64,000 nucleotides of DNA from Aquisphaera giovannonii (GCF_008087625.1 NZ_CP042997.1:4464001-4528000), one strand, 5' to 3'; positions 44,112 through 53,526 are shown, counted from the first letter of the stretch. Translations and numbers: made by a program. Notes: a model not told the origin generated them from the sequence alone.

Positions 44112-45044
44112 ATGATCAGACTTCGTCGTACGGCTCGCCTGCTCGTCGTCGCCTCCATCGCCGCGCTTTCGACGGCGCTCGTGCCGGGCCGTGCGGCCGC
44201 GCAGGAGGCGCCCTGGGCGTTCGCATCCTGGAAGCCCCTGGGCGACGGGCCGGTCTTCGCGGGGACGGGCGGCGGGACGTGGGACAGCCGCATCCGCGAG
44301 CGGGGCTTCATCCTCGTCGGCGACGACGGCGTCTTCCACCTCTGGTACACCGGATACGACGGCCCGAAGCCCGCCACCATGTCCCTCGGGCATGCGACGT
44401 CCCGGGACGGATTGAGCTGGACCCGCGACCCGGCCAACCCGGTCTTCTCCGGCTCGTGGACCGAGGACGTCTGCGTCGTCCGCCACGACGGCGGGTACCA
44501 GATGTTCGCCGAGGGGAAGGGGGACGTCGCCCACCGGCTGAGCTCGCCGGACGGGATCAAGTGGACCGACCACGGGCCGCTCGACATCCGCAAGGTCGAC
44601 GGCACCCCGATCCCGCCGGGACCGTACGGCACGCCCACGGGCTGGTTCGAGGACGGCACGTGGTTCCTCCTCTACGAGCGCGGGGATGCCGGCGTCTGGC
44701 TGGCCACCTCGGCCGACCTGAAGACCTGGACCAATCGCAAGGACGACCCCGTCCTGGCCTGCGGCCCCGAACCCTACGACCGCGGCGCCGTCGCCGTGAA
44801 CCAGGTCGTCAAGCGCGACGGCTACTACTACGCCTTCTACCACGCCGCCGACCGCCGGCCCTGGAAGGACTGGACCTCGAACGTCGCCCGCTCCCGCGAC
44901 CTCATCCATTGGGAGAAGTCCCCGGCCAACCCCATCGTCGAGGACAACTGCTCCAGCCCCGTCCTCGTCTCCACCCCCCGCGGCGACCGGCTCTACACCA
45001 TGCACCCGGCCGTCCGGGCCTTCGAACCGGCCGGGGACCGTTGA
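44112..45044 (+). CDS. Secreted five-bladed beta-propeller protein (GH43/GH130-like)
   Basis: A 310-residue exported protein. ATG 44112 gives a signal peptide, LLVVASIAALSTALVPGRAAAQ. The mature part repeats propeller-blade patterns: GDDGVFHLWYTGYDG, GHATSRDGLSWTRDPANPV, RHDGGYQMFAEGKG, RLSSPDGIKWTDHG, WFEDGTWFLLYERGD and KRDGYYYAFYHAAD. These are the aromatic-rich S/T-x-D-x-x-x-W motifs of GH43, GH32 and GH130 folds. Possible catalytic acids (Asp in WDSRIRERG, Glu in SWTEDVCVV) fit the fold, but the family cannot be fixed. It ends in a convergent gap with an inverted repeat. Confidence 0.78.
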   Translation: MIRLRRTARLLVVASIAALSTALVPGRAAAQEAPWAFASWKPLGDGPVFAGTGGGTWDSRIRERGFILVGDDGVFHLWYTGYDGPKPATMSLGHATSRDGLSWTRDPANPVFSGSWTEDVCVVRHDGGYQMFAEGKGDVAHRLSSPDGIKWTDHGPLDIRKVDGTPIPPGPYGTPTGWFEDGTWFLLYERGDAGVWLATSADLKTWTNRKDDPVLACGPEPYDRGAVAVNQVVKRDGYYYAFYHAADRRPWKDWTSNVARSRDLIHWEKSPANPIVEDNCSSPVLVSTPRGDRLYTMHPAVRAFEPAGDR

Positions 45045-45080
45045 CCGTGGGGACCACGGACGGGGGAACGGGGGGAATTT

Positions 45081-45270
45081 AACCACGGAAAGCACGGAAA
45101 ACACGGAAGGGGACCGGGAGAGGGACGGCCGCGAGGGGCGGCGCAACCCCACACCAACAAGTCAATTGCATTATTTATTATGACATAAAATGCAATGCAA
45201 TTATGTTTATTGTATTTGTTGGTTTTAACGATTCTCTTCTTCCGTGTTTTCCGTGCTTTCCGTGGTTGAA
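45081..45270. repeat. Long nested palindrome with an AT-rich core between convergent genes
   Basis: Outer arms: AACCACGGAAAGCACGGAAA from 45081 and TTTCCGTGCTTTCCGTGGTT ending at 45268, fully complementary over at least 20 bases. Inside, ACCAACAA (45153-45160) pairs with TTGTTGGT (45216-45223), and AATTGCATT (45164-45172) with AATGCAATT (45194-45202). The core is strikingly AT-rich in a very GC-rich genome. It belongs to the same repeat family as 29733-29911. Confidence 0.9.
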
Positions 45271-45300
45271 CTCCCCCCGTCCGTGGTCCCTTTCATGTGG

Positions 45301-46203
45301 TCATTTGTAGAGCACGCCCACGCGGCGGCGGTAGTCGTCGTAGGTCTCCTCGAAGAGCGTGCGGGCGCGGTCGGGGCCGAGGTGGCAGGCGGCGGTGAGG
45401 ACCTTGGGGGGGCTGCCGGCGGCGGTGAGGAGGCGGGCGACCTCGGCCTTGATCAGGTTGATGATCGTGCAGCCGGTGATCGTGGAGAGGGGCGAGACGG
45501 GGGTCTCGAGGTCGGGGACCCGCACGGCCGAGTCGCCGGCCGGAGCCTTGTGGTCGAGCACGAGGTCGGCGACCTCGTGGAGCTTCTTGCCCGAGGCGTG
45601 CTTCGACGACGAGGCCTCGGCGCCGGCGAGCGAGGTCAGGGCGACGACATACATGCCCTTCGCCCTGGCCTCCAGCGCGACGTCGATCGTGACGGCGTTG
45701 CAGCCGCTGCTGGAGATGGCCAGGAGGCAGTCGTCCGCGGTGACGGCGAAGTTCCGCCAGAGGACCGGGCCGAAGCCCTGGACGTTCTCCAGGAACATGG
45801 CCTGGCGCTGGCCGTTGGCGCCGACGACGGGGTTGTGGAAGGTCATCGACAGCTCGACGATCGGGTGGAAGCCGGGGAACGACCCGTAGCGCGGGAACGT
45901 CTCCTCGACGGCCATCCGCGAGTGGCCCGTGCCGAAGACGTGCACGAGCCGGTCCCGGCGGATGGCCGCCGCGAACCGGCCGGCGGCCTCGCGGATCGCC
46001 GGGAGCTGCGTGGACTCGATCGCCTGGAGGGCACCGCGGACGGCCGCGAAGTACTGGTCGAACACGCCGACGGCCTCGCGCTGGGCGGGCGCGGGGATCT
46101 TCTCGGCGGGGGGCTCCGCCGGCGCCCGGGGCGGGGGCGGCGGCAGGACGGGCGCGGGCCCGGTCGGTGGCGTCTCGGGGTCGGGCGCGTCGCCGTCGCT
46201 CAT
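45301..46203 (-). CDS. SIS-domain sugar-phosphate-binding protein (UPF0309-like)
   Basis: A 300-residue SIS-fold protein. Seen: LVHVFGTGHSRMAVEE with the phosphate-binding G-T-G-H-S loop, LLAISSSGCNAVTIDVAL with the S-S-S-G motif, and GMYVVALTSLAG. It binds a phosphosugar and probably isomerises, cleaves or senses it. A Pro-rich N-terminal segment (residues about 10-40) is low complexity. It is the third gene of the RidA-SDR-SIS operon, overlapping the SDR by ATGA. It lacks the features of GmhA, so it should not be read as the missing heptose isomerase. Confidence 0.82.
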   Translation of the reverse strand: MSDGDAPDPETPPTGPAPVLPPPPPRAPAEPPAEKIPAPAQREAVGVFDQYFAAVRGALQAIESTQLPAIREAAGRFAAAIRRDRLVHVFGTGHSRMAVEETFPRYGSFPGFHPIVELSMTFHNPVVGANGQRQAMFLENVQGFGPVLWRNFAVTADDCLLAISSSGCNAVTIDVALEARAKGMYVVALTSLAGAEASSSKHASGKKLHEVADLVLDHKAPAGDSAVRVPDLETPVSPLSTITGCTIINLIKAEVARLLTAAGSPPKVLTAACHLGPDRARTLFEETYDDYRRRVGVLYK

Positions 46204-47048
46204 GATCGATCCTGGGTCGTGGGTGGGACCTGGCCCTCGGAGACGCACCAGCCGCCGTCCACGGCGAGGGCCACGCCGGTGACGAACCGCGAGGAGGGCT
46301 CGCAGAGGAACAGCGCGGCCTCGGCGCAATCCTCGGCGGAGCCGGGGCCGCCGGCCATGGGCTGCTTGGTCTCCAGGTAGGCGCGGATGGCCGGGTCGCC
46401 GACCGCGCGGCCGGCCATCGGGGTCTCGATCAGGCCCGGCTCGATGACGTTCACGCGGATCCGGTCGCGGGCGTACCGCGCGGCCGCGTTCAGCGTCATC
46501 GAGCGGATGGCCCCCTTGCTGGCGGCGTAGGCATACGTGCCGAAGAAGTCGGGCGCCGGCGACGAGCCCAGCACCGAGCCCATGTTGAGGACCGCGCCGC
46601 GGACGCCCCGGTCGTCGGGCGGCTGGCCGAGCATCCGCCGGACGGCGGCGCGGTTGGTGAGGAAGACGCTCCGCGCGTTGGCCTCCAGGACCGCGGCCCA
46701 GCCGTCGTCGGTACACTCGTGGAGCGGCCCGTCGCCGAACCGCCGGCCGCTGATGCCCGCCACGTGGAAGAGGACGTCGAGCCGGCCGCCGAGGAGATCG
46801 AGGGCCTCGTCGAACAGCCGCTCCACCTGCGAGGAGTCGGCCGCGTCGCAGGCGACCGCATGGCCCCTGCCGGACGCGGCGGCGAGGGTCGCGCGGGCCT
46901 CGCCCAAGGTCTTCGCGGACCGGCCGCAGACGACGACGCGGGCGCCCTCGGCGAGGAACCGCCGGGCGGTCGCCAGGCCGATGCCGCTGGTCCCGCCGAC
47001 GATCAGGCAGGAGCGGCCTTCCATGCGCGGGGGGCGGCGGTCGCTCAC
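46200..47048 (-). CDS. SDR family oxidoreductase (SIS-RidA operon)
   Basis: A classical SDR of 282 aa from GTG 47048, or 274 from ATG 47024. GTG is preferred because AAGGA lies just upstream and the start overlaps the RidA stop by GTGA. Seen: LIVGGTSGIGLATARRFL for the cofactor, FHVAGISGRR at the NNAG position, a catalytic Ser in LNMGSVLGSS, and Y-x3-K in YAYAASKGAIR. The ending, VALAVDGGWCVSEG, is typical of the FabG-like branch. NNAG is replaced by HVAG, which is tolerated in many SDRs. Probable substrate: a sugar or keto acid. Confidence 0.85.
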   Translation of the reverse strand: MSDRRPPRMEGRSCLIVGGTSGIGLATARRFLAEGARVVVCGRSAKTLGEARATLAAASGRGHAVACDAADSSQVERLFDEALDLLGGRLDVLFHVAGISGRRFGDGPLHECTDDGWAAVLEANARSVFLTNRAAVRRMLGQPPDDRGVRGAVLNMGSVLGSSPAPDFFGTYAYAASKGAIRSMTLNAAARYARDRIRVNVIEPGLIETPMAGRAVGDPAIRAYLETKQPMAGGPGSAEDCAEAALFLCEPSSRFVTGVALAVDGGWCVSEGQVPPTTQDRS

Positions 47049-47509
47049 GCGTCCTTGACCTGGAAGATCGCCTCGATCTCGACCGCGATGCCGCCGGGGA
47101 GGGAGTTGGTCCCCACGGCGCTGCGGGTCCCCACGCCGGCGTCGCCGAAGACGTCCTTCATGAGGTCGGAATAGCCGTTGATGACCTTGGGCTGGTCGGC
47201 GAACTCGGGCGTGCAGTTGACCAGGCCCAGCGACTTCACCAGGTGCGTGACGGTGTCCAGCGAGCCGAGCGTGGCCCGCAGCGTGGACAGGATGGCCAGG
47301 CCCACCTGCCTGGCGGCGGCGGCGCCGGCGGCCAGGTCCATGTCCTGGCCGAGTCGGCCCTTGATGAGCGTCCCGTCGGGCTTGAGCGGGCCGTGGCCGG
47401 AGACGTACACGAGGTCGCCGATCCGCAGGGCCGTCACGTAGGTCGCCACGGGCTTGGGGGCGGGGGGGAGTTCCAGCTTGAGCTCGGCGACGCGGGCTTC
47501 GGCACCCAT
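47045..47509 (-). CDS. RidA / YjgF family protein
   Basis: A 154-residue Rid-family protein. RidA proteins form trimers and hydrolyse reactive imines, or act in pathways handling enamines. Seen: YVTALRIGDLVYVSGHGPLK, then LAAGAAAARQVGLAIL and LVNCTPEFADQPKVINGYSD. The arginine that binds the substrate carboxylate in true RidA (in the C-P-E/R motif) may correspond to VGTRSAVGTNSLPGG. The sequence around NCTPEF differs from the classic form, so it may belong to the Rid3/Rid6-like groups. It is the first gene of the three-gene operon. Confidence 0.85.
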   Translation of the reverse strand: MGAEARVAELKLELPPAPKPVATYVTALRIGDLVYVSGHGPLKPDGTLIKGRLGQDMDLAAGAAAARQVGLAILSTLRATLGSLDTVTHLVKSLGLVNCTPEFADQPKVINGYSDLMKDVFGDAGVGTRSAVGTNSLPGGIAVEIEAIFQVKDA

Positions 47510-47832
47510 CGGGGCCTTCCTTTCGGTTCCATTCCTGGCCGGCCCGGCCGGTCGCGGCGGCGACGGCGGGCCAGCTCCTCCGGGGGTCTCCGCGGCGCAC
47601 CGAGGCCGCCGATGTCGATGGCGCCAAAGCTACCGGGTGACGCCCGGCAAATCAATCTCCGGCCCGGGGCCGGCGGGGCCGGCAAGCGGCGAGCTTGCCA
47701 CTCCCTCGCCCCGGCGGCGGGGGATATACTGTCCCCCGTGCGATCCGGCGGCGTGCCCCCCGGGCCCGCGGCGTCCGCCGGGCCGCGGGGCCGCCGGATT
47801 CCCGGCACATCCCACCCGGCGAGCCCGGACCG
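47510..47832. other. Divergent intergenic region, RidA operon / CheB-CheR gene
   Basis: 323 bp. GGATATACTGTCC with TATACT at 47725-47730 is the best promoter-like -10, 102 bp before the CheB-CheR start. TTGCCA at 47695 is 24 bases upstream, too far for a normal spacer. No other content was recognised. Confidence 0.4.
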
Positions 47833-50503
47833 ATGGCAGAAGGCGACAAGCAACCGGACACCGCGACGCCGAGCTTCCAGCCCGACGGCGAGCCCGCGCT
47901 GCCCTTCCTGGTGGCGGGCGTGGGAGCCTCGGCCGGGGGGCTCGAGGCGTACACCGAGCTCCTGGCCGAGCTGCCGGGGGACGCGGGGCTGGCGCTAATC
48001 CTCGTCAGCCACCTGGATCCGACGCACAAGAGCGAGCTGGTCCCGCTCCTCTCCCGGGTCAGCCGGATGCCGGTCCACGAGGTGACCGAGGGGATGGCGG
48101 TCCGGGTCAACAACGTCTACGTGATCCCGCCGGGTGCAGGGATGACGATGGTGGACGGCCACCTGACCCTCTCGGCGCGGCCGCCCCGCCCGGCGCCGCA
48201 CATGCCGATCGACCAGTTCTTCCGGTCGCTGGCCGCCATCCAGAAGGACCGCTCGATCGCCATCCTCCTGTCGGGCAACGGGTCCGACGGCGTCATCGCC
48301 CTGCAGGCGATCAAGGCCGTGGGGGGGGGTGACCTTCGCCCAGGACGAGGAGAGCGCCAAGTACCAGGGGCTGCCGCGGGCCGCGTCCATGGATGGCAAC
48401 GTGGACCACGTCCTGCGGCCGCGGGACATCGCCATCCAGCTCCGCAGGCTCGCCGCGCATCCGTACGCCCAGCAGCCGGAGGCGCCCGCCCCGCCCGTCG
48501 TCCCGGAACCGGACGGGGACCCGGTCGCGGAGATCATCGCCCTCCTGCGGCAGCGTACGGCCGTCGACTTCGCCCACTACAAGCAGACGACGATACGACG
48601 CCGCGTCTTCCGCCGGATGGCGCTGCGGAACCTCCAGGACCTGAGGGAATATGCGGCCCTGCTCCGGGCGGACGACGCGGAGGCCCATCTCCTCTACCAG
48701 GACCTCCTGATCCGCGTCACCCAGTTCTTCCGCGACCCGGAGGCGTTCGAGGCCCTCAAGGACAAGGTCTTCCCGGCGATCGTGGACGACCGGCCCCCCT
48801 CCAGGGCCGTGCGGCTCTGGGTGGCTGGGTGCGCCACCGGCGAGGAGGTGTACTCGCTGGCGATCAGCCTGATGGAATACCTCGAGGGCCGGCGCGAGAA
48901 CCTGGCGGTCAAAATCCTGGCCACCGACCTGAACGAGACGGCGCTGGAGCGGGCGCGGGCCGGGGTCTACCTGGACAACATCGAGGTCGACGTCACCCCG
49001 ACGCGGCTGCGGCGGTTCTTCGTCCGCAGCGAGGGGCACTACCAGATCAGCAAGATGATCCGCGAGATGTGCATCTTCTCGCGGCACAACATGAGCAGCG
49101 ACCCGCCATTCAGCCGGGTGGACCTGGTGAGCTGCCGGAACGTGCTGATCTACATGGACGCCGCGCTCCAGAAGCGGGTCTTCCCGCTGCTGCACTACGC
49201 GCTCAACCCGGGCGGCTTCCTCTTCCTGGGCTCGTCGGAGAACGTGAGCACCTACAGCGACCTGTTCGAGCCGGTGGACGCCCGCCATCGGATCTTCGCC
49301 CGCCGCCAGACCGCCGCCGCCCTGCCGATGGACTTCAACGCCCCGTTCGCCGCCGGGACGCTGGTCCGACTCCCGGAGCGGAATGAGCTGGGCCAGATCT
49401 GGAACGCGCTGGACGTCCAGCGGGAGGCCGACCGGGTCCTCCTGAGCCGCTACGCCCCGGTGGGCGTGGTGGTGGACGAGGCGATGACGGTGATCCAGTT
49501 CCGGGGGAGGACGGCCCCGTACCTGGAGCCGGCGCCGGGGATCGCCAGCCTGGACCTCTTCCGGATGCTCCGCGAGGGCCTGCTGGCGGACGTCCGCGCG
49601 GCGACCGCCCAGGCGAAGGCCGAGAACTCCGTGGTCGCCCGGGAAGGGCTGCGCATCACCGAGGGGGGCGCGGATCGCAACGTCCGCGTCGAGGTCGTGC
49701 CCTTCAAGGTCCCCCCCGCGGGCGTCCGCTTCTTCCTCGTGCTGTTCCAGGAGAATGACGCGGGGGCCCGGCCGGCCCCGCCGCCGGCGGCCGCCCAGGC
49801 GACGGACGAGCAGGTGGCCCGGCTCCAGCAGGAGATCGCGGCCCTCCGCGAATACCTGCAGTCGGTCATCGAGGAGCAGGAGAGCACCAACGAGGAGCTG
49901 AAGTCGGCCAACGAGGAGATCCTCTCCGCCAACGAGGAGCTCCAGTCCACCAACGAGGAGCTGCAGACGGCCAAGGAGGAGGCCCAGTCGGCCAACGAGG
50001 AGCTGGCGACGGTCAACGAGGAGCTGCGCAGCCGCAACGTCGAGCTCGCGCGGGTGAACGCCGACGTGCTCAACCTGCTCTCCGGGGTGAATATCCCGAT
50101 CGTGATGGTCGGCCGCGACCTGCGGCTGCGTCGATTCACGCCCATGGCCGAGAAGCTGTTCAACCTCATCCCCTTCGACGTCGGCCGGCCGATGAGCGAC
50201 ATCCGGCCGAACCTGCTCGGCGTCGATCTCCCCGCGCGGGTGGCCGGGGTCATCGACTCCCTCGTCCCTTACGAGGGGGAGGTGCAGGGGAAGGACGGCC
50301 GCTGGTACTCGCTGCGAGTCCGGCCGTACGTCACGCTGGACAGCAAGATCGACGGCGCGTCGATCGTCCTGGTGGACATCGACTCCATCCGACGCTCGCC
50401 CGGCACGCCGAATCCGCCCGCGACGCCGGCCGGGCCGGCCGCGGAAGGAGAGGGGACGCCGATTGGGGGGCAGGCCGAGGCCGACGATCGGGCCGGCCCC
50501 TAG
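47833..50503 (+). CDS. CheB-CheR-coiled-coil-PAS protein, interrupted by a G9 frameshift
   Basis: One gene read in two frames, about 889 residues if joined. Residues about 25-175: CheB methylesterase with the catalytic triad in GVGASAGGLEAY, SHLDPTHKS and LLSGNGSDG. At 48321-48329 nine G follow GCCGT, whereas eight G would continue AVGGVTFAQDEESA in the second frame. The second part (from about 230) is CheR methyltransferase with WVAGCATGEEVYSLAI (SAM-binding) and ATDLNETALERARAGVY. A heptad coiled coil (TNEELKSANEEILSANEE) spans about 658-750. A PAS domain closes the protein. No receiver or kinase domain is attached. The break is either an error or slippage-based switching. Confidence 0.88.
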
Positions 50504-50592
50504 CCGCCCTGGGCGCGGGGCGGATGGCCGCCGCGCGGACACGGCATGCGATCTGCTCCAACAATCCCGGGGGAGAAAGGGGCGCGAGCACG

Positions 50593-51633
50593 ATGGCGAG
50601 GCGGGATATCATCGTGGTCGGCGCCTCCGCGGGGGGCGTGGAGGCGCTCAAGGAGCTCGTCGCCGGGTTGCCGGCGGGGTTCCCGGCCAGCCTCTTCGTC
50701 GTCTGCCACTTCCCGGCGGGGGCCCGCAGCGTGCTGCCGCGAATCCTCAGCCGTTCCGGGTCGCTGCTCGCCACCCACGCGGCGGACGGCGAGGAGTTCA
50801 ACCCGGGGCAGGTCTACGTCGCCCCGCCGAACTTCCACATGCTGCTCGCCCCGGGAAGCCGCATCCGGCTGAGCCGCGGCGCCCGCGAAAACCACCACCG
50901 GCCGGCCATCGATCCCCTCTTCCGCTCGGCGGCGCGTCACTACGGGGCCCGGGTCATCGCGCTCGTCCTGTCCGGCGCTCTCCATGACGGCACCGCCGGG
51001 CTCATGGCGGTCCGCGCGGCGGGCGGAGTCTCCCTGGTCCAGGACCCCGCGGACGCCGTGATCGCCTCCATGCCCGAGAACGCGATACGGCTCGCCAGGG
51101 TCGATCACGTGATCAAGCTGGCGGAGCTGGCGCCCCGGCTGGTGGAGCTCGTCCAACGAAACGACGCCCCGGATCAGGTTGCGAAGGCCATGGACCCCAT
51201 CGAACGGATGAACGAGATCGCCGCGCGAGACATGCTCCGGCAGGCCAACGACGGCAGGCGCGGCGAGGTCTCGGTGCTGACGTGCCCGGAGTGCGGCGGG
51301 ACGCTCTGGCAGGTGGACGAGGCGGGCATCCTGCGCTTCCGCTGCCACGTCGGCCACGCGTACAACGGGGAGCTGCTGCTGTCGGAGCAGTCCGAGGCCC
51401 TGGAGGCCGCCCTCTGGACGGCCGTCCGGACCTTCAAGGAGAAGTGGGTCCTGGCCAGCCAGTTCGCCAACCACCAGCGGGCCGGGGGGGATTTCGAGGT
51501 GGCCGCCCGTTACGACGAGCAGGCCAAGCAAGCGGCCGAGTTCGGCGACCTGATCGAACGCCACCTGCTCGTCGGCTCGCCGACGGGCGGCGTGCCTCCG
51601 GACGGCTCGCCTGGCACGAGGGCCAAGGGCTAG
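50593..51633 (+). CDS. Stand-alone CheB-type methylesterase with C-terminal Cys motif
   Basis: A 346-residue protein with an intact CheB catalytic domain: VVGASAGGVEAL, VVCHFPAGARS and LSGALHDGTAGL give the Ser, His and Asp triad. There is no N-terminal receiver domain, so it is not regulated like enteric CheB. The C-terminal third has a zinc-ribbon-like TCPECGGTLWQVD...FRCHVGHAY group with two C-x2-C/H pairs, and two helices. Some related proteins hydrolyse esters on non-chemotaxis targets. GGGAGAAAGG precedes ATG 50593. It follows the CheB-CheR gene by 89 bp. Confidence 0.87.
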   Translation: MARRDIIVVGASAGGVEALKELVAGLPAGFPASLFVVCHFPAGARSVLPRILSRSGSLLATHAADGEEFNPGQVYVAPPNFHMLLAPGSRIRLSRGARENHHRPAIDPLFRSAARHYGARVIALVLSGALHDGTAGLMAVRAAGGVSLVQDPADAVIASMPENAIRLARVDHVIKLAELAPRLVELVQRNDAPDQVAKAMDPIERMNEIAARDMLRQANDGRRGEVSVLTCPECGGTLWQVDEAGILRFRCHVGHAYNGELLLSEQSEALEAALWTAVRTFKEKWVLASQFANHQRAGGDFEVAARYDEQAKQAAEFGDLIERHLLVGSPTGGVPPDGSPGTRAKG

Positions 51634-51653
51634 GCGGCCCGGCGGAGGCGGCC

Positions 51654-52739
51654 ATGGACGCGGAACCAGGGGATCGGCTTGACGAGAGCCCGGGGGATGC
51701 GGGGGAAGGGCCGCACGGGGTCCGCCGCCGGCGGCTCGTGGAGTTCGCCTCCGAAGGCCATCTGAGGACCGACGGCCAGGGGATCGTCCTCGAGGCCAAC
51801 CAGGTGGCCTGCATGATCCTCGATTGCCCCAAGGAGTTTCTCCTGGGCAAGCCGCTGGGCCTCTTCGTGGCCCAAAGCCACCGCAGCCGCTTCTACCAGG
51901 GCCTCGCCGGCCTCCACAGGAACGCCGATTGGGATGAATTCGAAGTCCTCCTGGGGAAGGGGCCACGGCTCGCGATCGTGCGGGCGATGAGCCTGCCGCC
52001 GGAGGAGGGCGAGCCGGGGGATTTCCAGTGGGTCCTCAAGGACGTCACCGAACGACGGCAGGCGGAGGCGATCCGGGGAGACCTGATGCGGCGGCTCGTG
52101 CGGGCGCAGGAGGACGAGCGCCGGCGGATCGCCCGCGAGTTGCACGACTCCCTGGGCCAGCTCCTCACCGCCTTGCTCCTGGAGGTCCGGGCGGTCCGCG
52201 ACGCCGGGCCCCTGACGGACGGCGCGGCCGAGCGGCTGGACAGGGTGCGGGGGCTCGCCGAGGAGATCAACCGGGCGGCCCACGAACTGGCCGTGCGGCT
52301 GAGGCCCACGGCCCTCGACGACCTGGGCCTCCAGGCCGCGTCCCGCGCGCACCTGGAAGAGTGGTCGGCCCGCACCGGCGTCCCGGCCCAGTTCCAGGCG
52401 TTCGGGATGGAAGGATGCCGCTTCCCGCCGGATGTGGAGACGGCCCTCTATCGGGTGCTCCAGGAGGCCCTGACCAACGTGGCCAAGTACGCCGAGGCCC
52501 GCCGGGTCGCCGTCGTGATCGAGCACCAGGGGGGCCGGGTGATCCTGGCCGTCGAGGATGACGGGGCGGGATTCGACACGGACGAGGCTTCCGCCAGGGG
52601 GCGGCTCGGCCTGCTCGGGATGCGCGAGCGGATGGCCCTGCTGGGCGGCACCCTGGAGCTCGAATCCAGGCCCGGGGCCGGGACCACCGTGATCGCCCGT
52701 GTCTCCACCAATCCCGTCGTCGCGGCGGCCCAGGCCTAG
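51654..52739 (+). CDS. PAS-domain sensor histidine kinase (HisKA_3 type)
   Basis: A 361-residue soluble kinase. A PAS domain covers about residues 25-140 (GHLRTDGQGIVLEANQVACMIL, then VLKDVTERRQAEA). The phosphoacceptor helix is RRRIARELHDSLGQLLTALL, with His at about 163, the NarX/DegS-type HisKA_3. The ATPase has the N-box LQEALTNVAKYAEA, G1 box VEDDGAGFD, and GRLGLLGMRERMALLGG. No membrane segment is visible, so it senses something in the cytoplasm. GGAGG precedes ATG 51654. It lies 20 bp after the CheB gene; the response regulator that may be its partner is 254 bp downstream. Confidence 0.9.
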   Translation: MDAEPGDRLDESPGDAGEGPHGVRRRRLVEFASEGHLRTDGQGIVLEANQVACMILDCPKEFLLGKPLGLFVAQSHRSRFYQGLAGLHRNADWDEFEVLLGKGPRLAIVRAMSLPPEEGEPGDFQWVLKDVTERRQAEAIRGDLMRRLVRAQEDERRRIARELHDSLGQLLTALLLEVRAVRDAGPLTDGAAERLDRVRGLAEEINRAAHELAVRLRPTALDDLGLQAASRAHLEEWSARTGVPAQFQAFGMEGCRFPPDVETALYRVLQEALTNVAKYAEARRVAVVIEHQGGRVILAVEDDGAGFDTDEASARGRLGLLGMRERMALLGGTLELESRPGAGTTVIARVSTNPVVAAAQA

Positions 52740-52992
52740 GGAGGAAATCCGCGGCCCCGGAACCCGGCCGAGATGCGACCGAGAAAGCAAAGCGCCGGGA
52801 TCATGCAACCCGCCCCATGGGGCGTCCCTTCCGCAGCTCCCATACCGGCCGCCCGCTCGCCAGTCGCGGGACACATCCCATGCTTCCCGGTCGGGGAAAC
52901 CCGCCGCCATTTCTCCACGTCTCCCGATACCGGCCAGTTCGCCAGCCCGTGATACTGATCCCATCAATTCGTTTCACCTTGGGGGAAAGGTG

Positions 52993-53526
52993 ATGCATGG
53001 ATCAGCGAATCGGTCGCCCGGTGAGCCACGCGTGCTCGTCGTGGATGACGACAGGGATACGGCCGAGACCACGGCCTGGCTGCTGCGGCTCCGCGGCTTC
53101 GAGGCCCACATCGCGCTCAGCGGCCACGACGCCATCGAGTCGGCGAGGGGACGCGCGTTCGATTACGTGCTGCTGGACCTGGCGATGCCCGGCATGGACG
53201 GCTACCAGGTGGCGTCGCAGCTCAGGGAGATGCCCTCGTGCCGGCGGGCGTCGATCCTCGCCGTTTCGGGCTACGCCCCGCCCGAAGATCCCCGGCACGA
53301 GCGGGCCATGGGGATCGCCGCCCACCTGCTGAAGCCGATCGACTGGGACCAGCTCGTGTCGATCCTCTCGACGCCCGGGGGGCATGCGGACGGGCCCGCC
53401 GCCCCGGCCCCCCGCGGGCTCGGGATGACGCACGAGGCCCTGCCCTCGAACCGCTTCCCCTCCGCCATGAGCACGCTCGGGGACGGGCAGCGGCCTCCCA
53501 TGCCGGCCGACGGGCTCCCGAACTGA
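52993..53526 (+). CDS. Response regulator receiver protein
   Basis: A 177-residue CheY-like receiver. Phosphorylation site: Asp in YVLLDLAMPGMDGYQV (about residue 62); the acidic pair is VVDDDRDTA near residue 17; the conserved Ser in ILAVSGYAPP and Lys in AHLLKPIDW are present. A C-terminal tail of about 45 residues (PAAPAPRGLGMTHEALPSN) is Pro-rich, with no DNA-binding domain. It probably signals by protein contact. ATG 52993 has AAAGG just upstream. The upstream gap 52740-52992 has no other gene. Pairing with the neighbouring kinase is likely but not shown. Confidence 0.88.
   Translation: MHGSANRSPGEPRVLVVDDDRDTAETTAWLLRLRGFEAHIALSGHDAIESARGRAFDYVLLDLAMPGMDGYQVASQLREMPSCRRASILAVSGYAPPEDPRHERAMGIAAHLLKPIDWDQLVSILSTPGGHADGPAAPAPRGLGMTHEALPSNRFPSAMSTLGDGQRPPMPADGLPN

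Noticed and set aside
43659-45152. 497-residue minus-strand open frame containing VAQLGERSVRNAEVEGSIP
   Set aside because: It reads through tRNA-Ala and antisense to a clear secreted propeller gene.
45301-46203. SIS-domain gene as the missing gmhA of the heptose pathway
   Set aside because: The SIS motifs fit the UPF0309-like group, its operon partners are RidA and an SDR, and it is more than 35 kb from hldE.
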